Positions 36,301 through 46,444 of a stretch of 64,000 bases of DNA are shown here, piece by piece; position 1 is the first letter of the stretch; every line of letters begins with the position of its first letter. Source of the stretch: an uncultured Acinetobacter sp. (GTDB lineage Bacteria; Pseudomonadota; Gammaproteobacteria; Pseudomonadales; Moraxellaceae); NCBI RefSeq assembly GCF_947626835.1, contig NZ_CANQTS010000003.1:62001-126000 (forward strand). The letters are read 5' to 3'. The position numbers and the translations under genes were made by a program. The notes beneath the pieces are model-generated. The model was not told the DNA's origin and searched no databases. It worked only from the letters and a program-made list of their open reading frames with translations.

Positions 36301-38508
36301 ATGAAAGTATCCGTTGAGGTTATTGCTGGACGTAATAAAGGTCAAGTACTCGACCTGATGCAATCTCCATCCAATAATATGCCATACATATTATGTGAAG
36401 ATGATGTTTTAGTCTTCAGGGTGCAGACTAGTGAGGAGCGTCCTAACCTACATCTCAATTTACATGAAACGTTTATTCCCTTTTTTCAAAAATCAGAGCT
36501 ATGCAAAGATCAACCATATTACGAATATATTTGCGAACCAAAAAAGATTAAGAATAGTTGGAGGTATCAAGCACTTTTTCATAATTTTTGCGGTATAGCA
36601 GAGCTGATCATTGCAGATTACATAGACCTTGGTTTTGATAATTTTGAAATTAAAAATGCTCAATATTTGCACCCGATTGAAATATTAGCACGTAAAATTA
36701 ATGCTGATCGTATCAGTGCAATGCTAGATTTCTTAGGTCGAAATGATGGCAGTGATCTCGCAGCTCTCGCACGTATGACACGAAAATATTCGGGCTTTCA
36801 AGAAGGCGATAAAACAATCACTTATACCTTAGATAGTGTAGAGCGATATATTTTGTCACTTGAAGATTTATTGCCAAAGATTACCCAGCATCCTATTGTT
36901 AAACTAGTACAAGTTAATCGTCTGAATTCTTATAAAGATTCTTCTCAGCTCACTGAAGATTCAATCAACTATTTGATCAATACAACTGAAGACATATATG
37001 AGGTTTTAGATGAAGAAGATAGTCTATTTTCTATAGATGATCGCTATTTCGCTGTTGATAAAGTATTGGAAGCGGAAATCGTTGAAGAGTGTGATCTTTA
37101 TGAAAACGAAGTTCTACATGGTTTTATACATATATTAATTCAATCATTAGAACAGATTATAAAGGGTTTAAAACAAAAGTGCACGAAAGATGAAAGAAGA
37201 GATATCTCAGGTTATGAATCTCTTTTTAATAAAATTGATAAGTTTAAAGAAAAGTTAAATCGACCAGTGATTGAACGTTGCAATCATTTTATTTCTCGAC
37301 TTTTTTTCTTTAAAAGGCTTCTCATTAATAGAATTAATGTAAAAAAACCTTATTTGCGAGAGCCTATTTTTACTCATAAAGCAAAGCATAATCTTTATTA
37401 TCGTCAGGTCTTTTTGATGATGATTGAATGGGTGAGATTTGGTAAACCAGACTGGAGCTTACAAAATCAACTAAATTCAATTGAAAATTTACCTAAGTTA
37501 TTTGAATATTACCTGTTCTGTCTTGTTAAGGAGCATGTCCTGAATTATAGCTTACAATTCAGAGATGCTCTCACAGAAACACTTCTAGATGGATCGAGTT
37601 ATGATCGGTTCGTTTTTAAACTTAGTGAAGAGGTAAAAGCAGAACTGTTATATGAACCAAATATCTATACTTCTGATCGTAATTCACTTAATGCTAAGGA
37701 TAGGGTTTTAGCTTCTTATAGAAATACAGAGGCGTGGAATAGAAAGAACAATTCTAACAACGCACATGTGGATAAAAATACACCTAACCATAGTTTTCAA
37801 CTGCGCCAAAATTCAGAAAATACTAAAAAAAGGTTGTATCGGAGATCCCCTGATATTGTCTTGCGTATGTATACATCAAATCATGAGTCACTACTTATGT
37901 TGGATGCCAAATACATGACCTCAGAAAAAGCTTTCCATGAGGCAATGCGTGACTGCATGATTAAATATTTGCATGGCATCCATTTTGCTGCAACTGGAGA
38001 AAACAAGACTATTGGCTTAATGATAGTTAATCCTGATGAACAAGATGTTACACACCATTTTCATCATGATGAATATACAATCTTTGGTTCTATGCCAGTG
38101 ACGCCATGTGTCATGACTGCATCGATCGATATTTCTAAAGCACATCATCTCGGTTCAACTATTCAACGTAATATATTTCGTATTATGGAAATGATGGTAG
38201 AAAAGGTCAGTAATGTGGGGTTAGGTGAGATGAAAACAGATGTGCACGAATTATATAAAACAAAAGAAAACTTTATATCTCAATCACAAGATGAAGTGTT
38301 GAGTGAAAATAAAGAAATAAAATATCATGAGATTGAACTTAAAAAGCCAAAAACCAATGAGAAGAAAGTGAAGAAATCGACTCCGATTGTAAAGCAATCG
38401 TTAGCAGTTGGTCCACTTTTCAAGAATAATCCTACATCGATCAAGAATGAACAACCAAGTCATATTGATTTACTGAAAAAGCTGAAACATCGTGGTCGGA
38501 ATAATTAA
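36301..38508 (+). CDS. DUF2357-type protein with C-terminal PD-(D/E)XK nuclease (McrC-like partner)
   Basis: C-terminal PDIVLRMYTSNHESLLMLDAKYM...DCMIKYLHGIHF resembles DUF2357/PDDEXK_7 partner nucleases. Confidence 0.78.
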   Translation: MKVSVEVIAGRNKGQVLDLMQSPSNNMPYILCEDDVLVFRVQTSEERPNLHLNLHETFIPFFQKSELCKDQPYYEYICEPKKIKNSWRYQALFHNFCGIAELIIADYIDLGFDNFEIKNAQYLHPIEILARKINADRISAMLDFLGRNDGSDLAALARMTRKYSGFQEGDKTITYTLDSVERYILSLEDLLPKITQHPIVKLVQVNRLNSYKDSSQLTEDSINYLINTTEDIYEVLDEEDSLFSIDDRYFAVDKVLEAEIVEECDLYENEVLHGFIHILIQSLEQIIKGLKQKCTKDERRDISGYESLFNKIDKFKEKLNRPVIERCNHFISRLFFFKRLLINRINVKKPYLREPIFTHKAKHNLYYRQVFLMMIEWVRFGKPDWSLQNQLNSIENLPKLFEYYLFCLVKEHVLNYSLQFRDALTETLLDGSSYDRFVFKLSEEVKAELLYEPNIYTSDRNSLNAKDRVLASYRNTEAWNRKNNSNNAHVDKNTPNHSFQLRQNSENTKKRLYRRSPDIVLRMYTSNHESLLMLDAKYMTSEKAFHEAMRDCMIKYLHGIHFAATGENKTIGLMIVNPDEQDVTHHFHHDEYTIFGSMPVTPCVMTASIDISKAHHLGSTIQRNIFRIMEMMVEKVSNVGLGEMKTDVHELYKTKENFISQSQDEVLSENKEIKYHEIELKKPKTNEKKVKKSTPIVKQSLAVGPLFKNNPTSIKNEQPSHIDLLKKLKHRGRNN

Positions 38509-38610
38509 CCCCAATCCAGTCTAAGCCAATAACTGCACTATTAAGCATAAATCAAGAGCCGTTAATCTTGGATTGAGGAAGTAAAATGCATTCATTGGAA
38601 CAAAAAATTC

Positions 38611-39360
38611 TTAATGAAGTTTAAGTTGATTTACGCTATTAAGATCATGCTTATCACTTATTTTTGATTCAATCATATTCACTTGGTTTTGAATATTTTG
38701 CTTAATCCCTAAAGACAGGTTATTAGCATGTTCACTCATTGCAAGTTTACTTTGCAAATTGGCATCAACTACTGCTTTTTGACGAACGCCTAAATTACTT
38801 AATTGTTCACTCTTAAAGTCGATGGATCGCTTTATCTCCAGAGCAATTGCATCCATGTAAATTTTTTTACTATCAGAACTCTCAGGAAATTTGTTGGCCG
38901 TTTCCAAAAGCTGCGGAAGTTTGATCATGAAGAATTCATCATCTTCATTTATCGACTTGGCTAATTCCCCATAAAAAGCTTCGATTTCCTTAACTTGTTC
39001 TAGACTGCTACGTTCTATAAATTCGACCCTCGAATTCGCCAATTGATCTAGCTCTTTTTGCATTCTTGTCAAGGAATCAGCTATAGCCTGAAAACCCCTG
39101 AATTTAGCCTCAAGCATTACAGCTTCAACTTTAGCATTTGCTTCAATTATTTCGAGTTGAGCCTCTTTAACTAGATGAACTCTCTCGTTCTCTAATTCAG
39201 CCACCCTAATCTTGTCTGGATCATAATTGGTAACTGTAGAGCTTACTGAACTTGAATACGAACTACCGCCAAAATCACGGTTACTACCTGTTGATGAACC
39301 CAGAAAACTACCTACTGCACCAACAACCTTAGAAGCAATAGACCCAAGATTCCACCCCAT
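38611..39360 (-). CDS. unknown 249-aa protein: Gly/Ser-rich amphipathic N-terminus plus coiled coil
   Basis: MGWNLGSIASKVVGAVGSFLGSSTGSNRDFGGSSYSSS...DPDKIRVAELENERVHLVKEAQLEIIEANAKVEAV; no family recognised. Confidence 0.75.
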   Translation of the reverse strand: MGWNLGSIASKVVGAVGSFLGSSTGSNRDFGGSSYSSSVSSTVTNYDPDKIRVAELENERVHLVKEAQLEIIEANAKVEAVMLEAKFRGFQAIADSLTRMQKELDQLANSRVEFIERSSLEQVKEIEAFYGELAKSINEDDEFFMIKLPQLLETANKFPESSDSKKIYMDAIALEIKRSIDFKSEQLSNLGVRQKAVVDANLQSKLAMSEHANNLSLGIKQNIQNQVNMIESKISDKHDLNSVNQLKLH

Positions 39361-39370
39361 AATACAATCC

Positions 39371-41521
39371 TTATTTAATTAACTCTTTACTTATTGCTTT
39401 ACGCATCTTAAACATCAATGTAGCAAATTCTTTTTCCCTTTGATCCAAAGCATTACTATAACTTTGTGCATCATGTAGAAATTCTGCTAGGTTCTGTTGC
39501 TGAATCTTTCTAAATTCTTCATTCATGCTCAAGAAAATTTCATTTCGATTTATAAATTGTTCATCATTTAATAGATCCACAATGTGGTTCACTGATGTTT
39601 GTTGCCAAGCATTAGCAAACTTAGCTAAACAAATCTTTTGCGCCGTCGTTCGGCAACTGAAAATAATACTTTCTAATTGCTTAATAAAGTTATGAGTAAG
39701 AATAGTTAATTGCTGCTCTTTCTCTAACTTTTCTAAACTGTCGCCATTGATCTTGCTTTCATTCGTTATATAAATTCCGAAACGCTTTTCGCAATAGAAT
39801 TCATCCAGATCATTTTGATATTGCTCAATAGACAGGAATATATCTATTACTGTTTTTTCACCTATAACCTGATTTAATCCTGCATCAAATAAAGAGTGAA
39901 GTTGTTTCAGAACCACTAATCGCTCAATGCGCCATTCATTAAAGCATGCATCAATCTTATCTAGTTCAATACTGCTATCTAAGCCAATTTGGACCAATTT
40001 TTGTTTAGAGTTATCAACGAATATCAGATGATTCTGTAGCATCTGATTCATGTAGCTTGAGATCTTTTTGATAACATCAATTGATTCATCCAGTAATTCA
40101 GCTTTTCTTAATGTACTGGTACATAGAGTTGCCGTGTATTCTGCAAGCAATGTGAAATTTGGAATAGGTTGTTGTCCAAGGGCATGTAGACCAATAAGCG
40201 TATCAACATTGGTATTTGACAGAAGCTGCTTTGATTCTGTCAAAAGATTCGTCAACTTTGAGCGTAAAGATATTAGATCAATATCAAGATGTTCTTGTAA
40301 TAGTTGTTTTTGAGATCCAAATAATTCCTGTTCTTCAACCGTCAAATTATTCATTAATGGTTGTCGTTCAAGTTGAGTTTTCAGTCTGATAATCTCATTA
40401 ACCAAATTAAGATTATGACTTTCCCAATCATCAAGTTGGCTTAATAGGTTTGTAATCCATTTATCACTTGCCATGCTATATCGCCAAGTGGATTTTTGAA
40501 TTCCATCTAAATCATAATTTTCGAGCTCTATAAGATAGTCAAAATGGGACGAAAGCAACTTAGTCGCATTGATTTCTTTCACGTAGTCTATTGCTATCTC
40601 TACATTGACCAACTCTGTTTGTAATGTTTTATATCTAGAGTAAATATCATAAAGACGGTTATATTCATCATATTCTTCTTTAATTTCTTCAGCAGTCATA
40701 GAGTATCTTTCCACATACTCTGCTGATGGCTCGAAAATGGGAATCCAATCGTTTTCAATAAAGTAATCTAGGATAGCTACAGCTTGCTTCTCTTTGGCAT
40801 CATGGAGGGATAATATATTGAATGTGTCACTTTCAAATTGTTGAAGATTAATGACAGGGCATCTTGGAAGTGCTACAACCGATGAATCCAAATTACCATT
40901 GAGGCCATGATCTACGTTTTTTGGATCAGTATGGTTACTGTATTCGGCAGCACATTTAAAAGATGGGTAATTGTAAACACTCCCCTTTTTATAACTATAT
41001 ACGATCGTAACCTCTTTCTCAGGTCTAAACTTTGCATCAGGGATACTTAAAGGGATCAGATCATTTTCTGCATGAACAGCCCATTTACCTTTCCCTATGC
41101 CGTGTAAATCATATTCTCGCCTTGAGCTATTCCATAGGTTGTAAGACATCGGACGTACGACCCTAAGGTTTTGGAATATGCAGCCAGTATTCTTATCAAA
41201 TATGATTTGATCTAAATTTTTAAAAGCAAAAAAATCTTGTTTATTTAGAGCAGTAATTAAATCTTTTATGGTATCCAAATACCTCCAAGATTTTTCTTTA
41301 ATTATTAGATCCCTCAACTTTACTGTCGCTCGATCACACTGGGCTAATAGTGTGATCCTTTCTAATTCACCGAAGTATGTATCTTCAACATCACTCTTTG
41401 GAAAGTATTCATCTGTACAAATTATTTCGCTTTGGAGTTCTTTAAGACTTCTTCGCAATATTTCTCTTTTTTCTAAATATTGTTTTGCGTCATAACAAGC
41501 ATTATTTTCGATTGATTTCAC
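39371..41521 (-). CDS. unknown 716-aa helical protein
   Basis: Long intact ORF 10 bp upstream of the 249-aa gene, same strand; no recognised motif. Confidence 0.75.
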   Translation of the reverse strand: MKSIENNACYDAKQYLEKREILRRSLKELQSEIICTDEYFPKSDVEDTYFGELERITLLAQCDRATVKLRDLIIKEKSWRYLDTIKDLITALNKQDFFAFKNLDQIIFDKNTGCIFQNLRVVRPMSYNLWNSSRREYDLHGIGKGKWAVHAENDLIPLSIPDAKFRPEKEVTIVYSYKKGSVYNYPSFKCAAEYSNHTDPKNVDHGLNGNLDSSVVALPRCPVINLQQFESDTFNILSLHDAKEKQAVAILDYFIENDWIPIFEPSAEYVERYSMTAEEIKEEYDEYNRLYDIYSRYKTLQTELVNVEIAIDYVKEINATKLLSSHFDYLIELENYDLDGIQKSTWRYSMASDKWITNLLSQLDDWESHNLNLVNEIIRLKTQLERQPLMNNLTVEEQELFGSQKQLLQEHLDIDLISLRSKLTNLLTESKQLLSNTNVDTLIGLHALGQQPIPNFTLLAEYTATLCTSTLRKAELLDESIDVIKKISSYMNQMLQNHLIFVDNSKQKLVQIGLDSSIELDKIDACFNEWRIERLVVLKQLHSLFDAGLNQVIGEKTVIDIFLSIEQYQNDLDEFYCEKRFGIYITNESKINGDSLEKLEKEQQLTILTHNFIKQLESIIFSCRTTAQKICLAKFANAWQQTSVNHIVDLLNDEQFINRNEIFLSMNEEFRKIQQQNLAEFLHDAQSYSNALDQREKEFATLMFKMRKAISKELIK

Positions 41522-41602
41522 AGCACCCTCTTAACAGGAGTAATTAACCAAATTCACAACGCTTTACAGCATATCAATTCGATACTCAAAATGCTGTAAA
41601 AA

Positions 41603-42053
41603 TTAAACTTTTTTCATTTTTGACATAGCTAAATTAATGTACGGAGCACAGTGCTGAATGACTTGTTGGCACTGTTCAGTATCAAACTGACCTACATGAC
41701 AATCATCAACGTGTATTTCTATTTTCTTAGCCAACCACTCATAAGCAGCTTTACGAGTTTTTATTTTGGCTAGGATCAGGTGCAACATTTCTGCAGTAGA
41801 TGGATTGAATGTTGTAGAGCAAGGCAATAAATGCGGGCTTGGATAATGCCGGGTTGTGCAGAGTTTGTCTGCCATCGAGAAGGCGAATCCATTTAGATAC
41901 GAGATTTGCATTCAGGCCATACTGTAAAGCGACTGAGGCGATTGAAGTGTTGGGTTCTTTACAGGCTTGAACAATACTATTTTTAAATTCAGCACTGTAT
42001 GTTCTTCGCTTTTTGGAAGCAGATCCGGTTGATACATGAATATTTGTGGTCAT
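41603..42053 (-). pseudogene. IS66-type TnpA-like remnant (frameshifted)
   Basis: KKRRTYSAEFKNSIVQACKEPNTSIASVALQYGLNANLVSKWIRLLDG then continuation in another frame (41603..41911); no TnpB/TnpC nearby. Confidence 0.65.
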
Positions 42054-42303
42054 AAATTAAGTCCCCACTTAAAAGTAAGTGGTGAATAGCCATCAAAATT
42101 CTAGACACACATAACCATCTGTTTGATCAGTTAGCTATAGAAGAGACGGCTCACAGGACTTTTTTATCATTTTCTACCCGCCTTATAATTTAAATTGAAT
42201 ATTTTATAACCGATCATCAAGCCACTAACTTAATTTTACTCCAAATTTACACCCTATATATTAGTAAGCTATTTAAGTATTTGAAATATAAATATTATTA
42301 TTT

Positions 42304-42369
42304 TTATGATGTCCAATCCATCATGGGGGCGACCGAAATACGAGGCTGTAAAGCTTGCAGATGAGACAT
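42304..42369 (-). pseudogene. dusA: dusA N-terminal stub (native 5' end; right island junction)
   Basis: Minus strand MSHLQALQPRISVAPMMDWTS*. Confidence 0.88.
42313..42324. repeat. att-core-type repeat CCAATCCATCAT (right end of island)
   Basis: Identical to 18389-18400. Confidence 0.85.
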
Positions 42370-42435
42370 AACGACCTAAGACTTCAAACAACGAGAGCGC
42401 GGCATTATACGGCTTTTGACTCAAAATCGACAGCC

Positions 42436-43623
42436 CTATGCCGCTTTGTGTTTTATATAACGCGCATCCATCATGGCAAATACGCCAGCCAAGATAATTA
42501 ACAGCACGCCTACCAAGCAGCTCATAGACCAGCTGCCATACTGCCACGCCACCACACCAAGCGCTGAACCACAGGCCCCGCCAATAAAATAAGTGGTCAT
42601 ATAGATGGAATTAATGCGGGATTTGGCATCTGGACGTAAGCGAAACACAATCCCTTGATTGCCAGTGTGTACCATCGCCAGTCCTAAATGAATGCATGCA
42701 TAACCTGCAATATAACTAAGTAAAGAAACTGCGCCGCCATAGAGCAAAGCCCAACTCAACAGCAAAGTGATTAAGCCCAAAACCGTTAAGGTTTGGGTAT
42801 GTCCACGGTCGGCAAAGCGACCTAAATAACTACTCGATAGTGCGCCAAACACCCCAACCAACGTCACTAAACCAATCCATAAGTCAGTCAATGCAAAGGG
42901 TGGACGGGTCAGTAATAAGGCAATAGTGGAAAATAAAATACTCATTGCCGCAAAGCAACAACCACCGATCAGCGAGCGCAGCACCAAGCGCGGTTCTTGA
43001 TGTAATAAGCTGCCCATAGAATGAAAAATATCAAAATAACTGATGTTTAAACGCAATACATAAGGCAAACGTGCTTTAAGTAACACAGCAATGATCAGCA
43101 TGAGTGCACCACTTAAAGCATAAATCGCTTTCCAATGCCAAAGCTCAGACAATACCCCAGCCAAACTGGTCGAGAGTAAAATCCCGACCAATAAACCACT
43201 CATTAAAAAGCCAATGACTTGTCCGGTTTTTTCAGGCTTAACTGCCATCGTGGCAAATGGAATCAAGACTTGTGCGGCCACTGAAAATAAACTGGCAAGA
43301 ATCGTACCTGCCCAGAGCATATAAATATGGCTGGAAAATGCGGAGATAAATAAGCCTACTGCAGCAATCAGCATTAATAAGGGAATAAATTTAGTTTTAT
43401 TGACAATATCGCCAAGCGGTACAATCAGCAATAAACCCAGTGCATAGGCCACTTGTGCAAAAGTAACCGTGAGAGCCACTTGAGCTTCAGGCACTTGAAA
43501 ATACTGTTGGATTGAACCAATTAAAGGCTGAGCATAATAATTGGTGCCGGCACATAAGCCACAAGCAATTGCCATAAGCCATAACAAAGCACGATCTTGA
43601 CTAATATCTAAACTGGCTGTCAT
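42436..43623 (-). CDS. MFS transporter
   Basis: 395 aa, 12 TM-like, LWLMAIACGLCAGTNYYAQPLIGSIQQYF. Confidence 0.88.
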   Translation of the reverse strand: MTASLDISQDRALLWLMAIACGLCAGTNYYAQPLIGSIQQYFQVPEAQVALTVTFAQVAYALGLLLIVPLGDIVNKTKFIPLLMLIAAVGLFISAFSSHIYMLWAGTILASLFSVAAQVLIPFATMAVKPEKTGQVIGFLMSGLLVGILLSTSLAGVLSELWHWKAIYALSGALMLIIAVLLKARLPYVLRLNISYFDIFHSMGSLLHQEPRLVLRSLIGGCCFAAMSILFSTIALLLTRPPFALTDLWIGLVTLVGVFGALSSSYLGRFADRGHTQTLTVLGLITLLLSWALLYGGAVSLLSYIAGYACIHLGLAMVHTGNQGIVFRLRPDAKSRINSIYMTTYFIGGACGSALGVVAWQYGSWSMSCLVGVLLIILAGVFAMMDARYIKHKAA

Positions 43624-44543
43624 GTTGTACTCTTTTTACCCAAGGTAATCATCAACACGCCCATAATATTTAAAGCACAGCCCAACCATTGCATGGCGTT
43701 CATATATTCACCTAAAAAAAGTGTTGCTAAAATAATGGTGAGAATTGGACCAATAGAGGCAATCATGGCAGATTGAGCAGGGCCTAAGCGTTGAATACTA
43801 AGAGCCATAAAAATAGTGGGCAATACAGTTACAAAAAAACCCAGCATCAAACCATAATAAAAGGTCTGTGTTGGCAATTGAGCAAGCAATTGTAGCGGTT
43901 GTGCGGTGGCAACAAAAAAATGTAGCAAGGTCCCTAAGCAAGCAATCGTCAAGGCCAACGCATTAAAATGCCATGAACCAAATTGCCGAATCAGACGTGG
44001 CGTCATCAAAAGATAAGCTGCAAAGCAGACTGCACTGGCAAAGACTAAACTCGCGCCCAACCAAAAGTTTTCATTGTGTGGACTGTTGGCTTGCTCTTGT
44101 AGCATCACAATCACGGTACCGCCATAGCTTAAAAGTAAAGCGATCAGCATTTTGGGGGTAAGGCGCTGCTTAAACAATACACTGGATGCCAATACCGTTA
44201 AGGTCGGATATAAAAATAAAATGATGCGTTCAAGTGAGGCACTAATAAACATTAGCCCCATAAAATCAAGCCAACTGGAAAAATAGTAGCCCAATAAACC
44301 CGTTGCCCACAAAATTAACCAATCAAGCGGCTGCAATTGTTTCTTTTGATGCCGACTCAACCATGCAATCACCAAGAAAAATGGCAAGGCACTGGCCATG
44401 CGCAGCGCCACCAAAACTGTACCATCGACCAAAGGTGACAAGGCATAAGCTTGCTTAATAAAAATGGCTTTAGTGCTAAATAAAAAGGCTGCACCAATGG
44501 CAAACAGCGCACCGATTTGGCTCGAGCTTGGGTAAGTTTTCAT
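43620..44543 (-). CDS. DMT/EamA family transporter (ORF extends to 44585; likely ATG at 44543)
   Basis: ALFAIGAAFLFSTKAIFIKQAYALSP...FLGEYMNAMQWLGCALNIMGVLMI. Confidence 0.85.
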   Translation of the reverse strand: MKTYPSSSQIGALFAIGAAFLFSTKAIFIKQAYALSPLVDGTVLVALRMASALPFFLVIAWLSRHQKKQLQPLDWLILWATGLLGYYFSSWLDFMGLMFISASLERIILFLYPTLTVLASSVLFKQRLTPKMLIALLLSYGGTVIVMLQEQANSPHNENFWLGASLVFASAVCFAAYLLMTPRLIRQFGSWHFNALALTIACLGTLLHFFVATAQPLQLLAQLPTQTFYYGLMLGFFVTVLPTIFMALSIQRLGPAQSAMIASIGPILTIILATLFLGEYMNAMQWLGCALNIMGVLMITLGKKSTT

Positions 44544-45304
44544 AACAAAATTCAGGAGTGAAAAGAAGATTGCAGCATGAAACACATCAGATGATGTGAT
44601 GCTTGATGCTGTATTTGAGGCTACTTTATCATGGCTTGAGAAAATTGCCGTGTCTGTTTGTCGCCATATCCATGATCGGTTTCAGAAAAATATGCGCTAT
44701 TTTAGTGCAATATTGCAATTTTTAGGGCTTTAATGACCTTGTACATATCATAAGCAGAAATGACTAGAGAATTTTTTGTAATAGATTTAGATATTAACGC
44801 TTTGATTTGAGTATCCCTGATCTGTACTTAAAAGCGATTTGCAATTCAACAGGCTTGATTTTTTAAAGCATTTGATCTTTCTATCAATATCCAAATGTGA
44901 TAAGCAATCAGTATTCACTGAAACTGATTGCAGAATAGTTAAATACTACAATAAAAAAGCATCTAAAAATAATGATTTTGCTGAAATTTTAGTCTCTAAA
45001 ACTTACTAATTTTTATTTCAAGAGTTGTTGTTTATGTAATGGCTCTAGCTTTAACATGGGCATTATTTTTAGCTTCCAAATCACATAATATTTAATAAAA
45101 ACCAGCCAAACTGCTATGAAAATAGACGCATGCGTACACATTTTTTAATGAATCATCAGTTCATGTTTTAACTATTTATTAAATAAATACTAGGTAGAAA
45201 TAGAAAAAATTTTAATTAGAATCAAAAAAACCAACAAAAAATAACCACAGGGCATGATCTAAATAGATGTGCTTGCTTGACAAAAACTAGCTTGAGGGAC
45301 GCTC

Positions 45305-46432
45305 ATGCAAATTGGAATTCCAACCGAAAGCATACACGGTGAACATCGTGTGGCTGCCACCCCAGAAACAGTAAAAAAATTAATTCATGCGGGTCATCAA
45401 GTGGTACTTGAACATGGGGCAGGCACCAAAGCCGCCTACCCGGATGAAAGTTATTTACAGGTTGGGGCAAAAATCACCGAAGATGCTTATTCAGGCAGTG
45501 ACATCATTTTAAAGGTACGTGCCCCTCAAGGTACAGAAATTCAAAAATTGCCTCAAGGTAGCTGTGTCATTGCCCTGTTTGACCCATACCGTAACCCTGA
45601 ACTTGAGCAATTTGCGACCCAACAAGTCAATGCCTTTGCTCTTGAGTTGTTACCACGTACTTTGTCGCGTGCTCAAAATATGGATGTCTTGTCATCGCAA
45701 GCCAATCTTGCCGGTTATAAGGCAGTGTTGTTAGCCGCCAATGCGTATCAACGTATGTTTCCTATGTTGATGACCGCAGCAGGCACGGTTAAACCTGCAC
45801 GGGTGGTGGTGATGGGCGTTGGTGTGGCTGGCTTACAAGCCATTGCCACAGCCAAGCGTTTAGGTGCAGTGGTGGAAGCTACGGATTTACGCCCCACCGC
45901 TAAAGACCAAGTGGAATCTTTAGGCGGTAAATGGCTTGATGTGCCCATGTCTGCTGAAGAGCAAGCCCGTGCCGATGAAGCTGCTAAAAATGGTTACGGT
46001 TGGATGCCGGGTGAACAATATATTCAAGACCAAGCTTTAATTGTCGATAAAGCAGTGGCCAATGCCGATATTGTGATTACCACAGCGTTGTTACCGGGAC
46101 GTGATGCACCGCGTTTAATTCAAGCGGACACAGTTGCCAAAATGAAACCGGGTTCTGTGATTGTGGATATGGCTGTTGAAACAGGCGGCAATGTGGCAGG
46201 CTCTGAGTGTGGCAAAACGGTCACCACAGCCAATGGCGTGCATATTTTAGGTGTACCCAATATTCCTGCCACTGTGGCGACAGAAGCCTCAGCCTTATAT
46301 GCACGAAACGTCTATAACTTTTTAGAGACCTTATTTGATGCAGACCAGAAATTCACTTTGAATCAAGATGATGAGATTCAAAAAGCCCTTTTGATCACCC
46401 ATGCTGGTCAAGTCTTACTAAAACGTGGCTAA
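45305..46432 (+). CDS. pntAA: NAD(P) transhydrogenase subunit alpha part 1
   Basis: MQIGIPTESIHGEHRVAATPETVKKL...VVVMGVGVAGLQAIATAKRLGAVVEATDLR. Confidence 0.95.
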   Translation: MQIGIPTESIHGEHRVAATPETVKKLIHAGHQVVLEHGAGTKAAYPDESYLQVGAKITEDAYSGSDIILKVRAPQGTEIQKLPQGSCVIALFDPYRNPELEQFATQQVNAFALELLPRTLSRAQNMDVLSSQANLAGYKAVLLAANAYQRMFPMLMTAAGTVKPARVVVMGVGVAGLQAIATAKRLGAVVEATDLRPTAKDQVESLGGKWLDVPMSAEEQARADEAAKNGYGWMPGEQYIQDQALIVDKAVANADIVITTALLPGRDAPRLIQADTVAKMKPGSVIVDMAVETGGNVAGSECGKTVTTANGVHILGVPNIPATVATEASALYARNVYNFLETLFDADQKFTLNQDDEIQKALLITHAGQVLLKRG

Positions 46433-46444
46433 GGAGTAGCACAC

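Larger units (their letters stand above)
18389..42324. mobile_element. ~24 kb dusA-integrated genomic island
   Basis: att repeats in dusA stubs at both ends, integrase adjacent to left att, accessory/defence cargo. Confidence 0.85.

Noticed and set aside
42269-42547. ORF-track minus-strand 92-aa ORF covering the dusA junction
   Set aside because: It is in a different frame from both the MFS gene and the dusA stub (MSHLQALQPRISVAPMMDWTS), and has no protein-like features of its own
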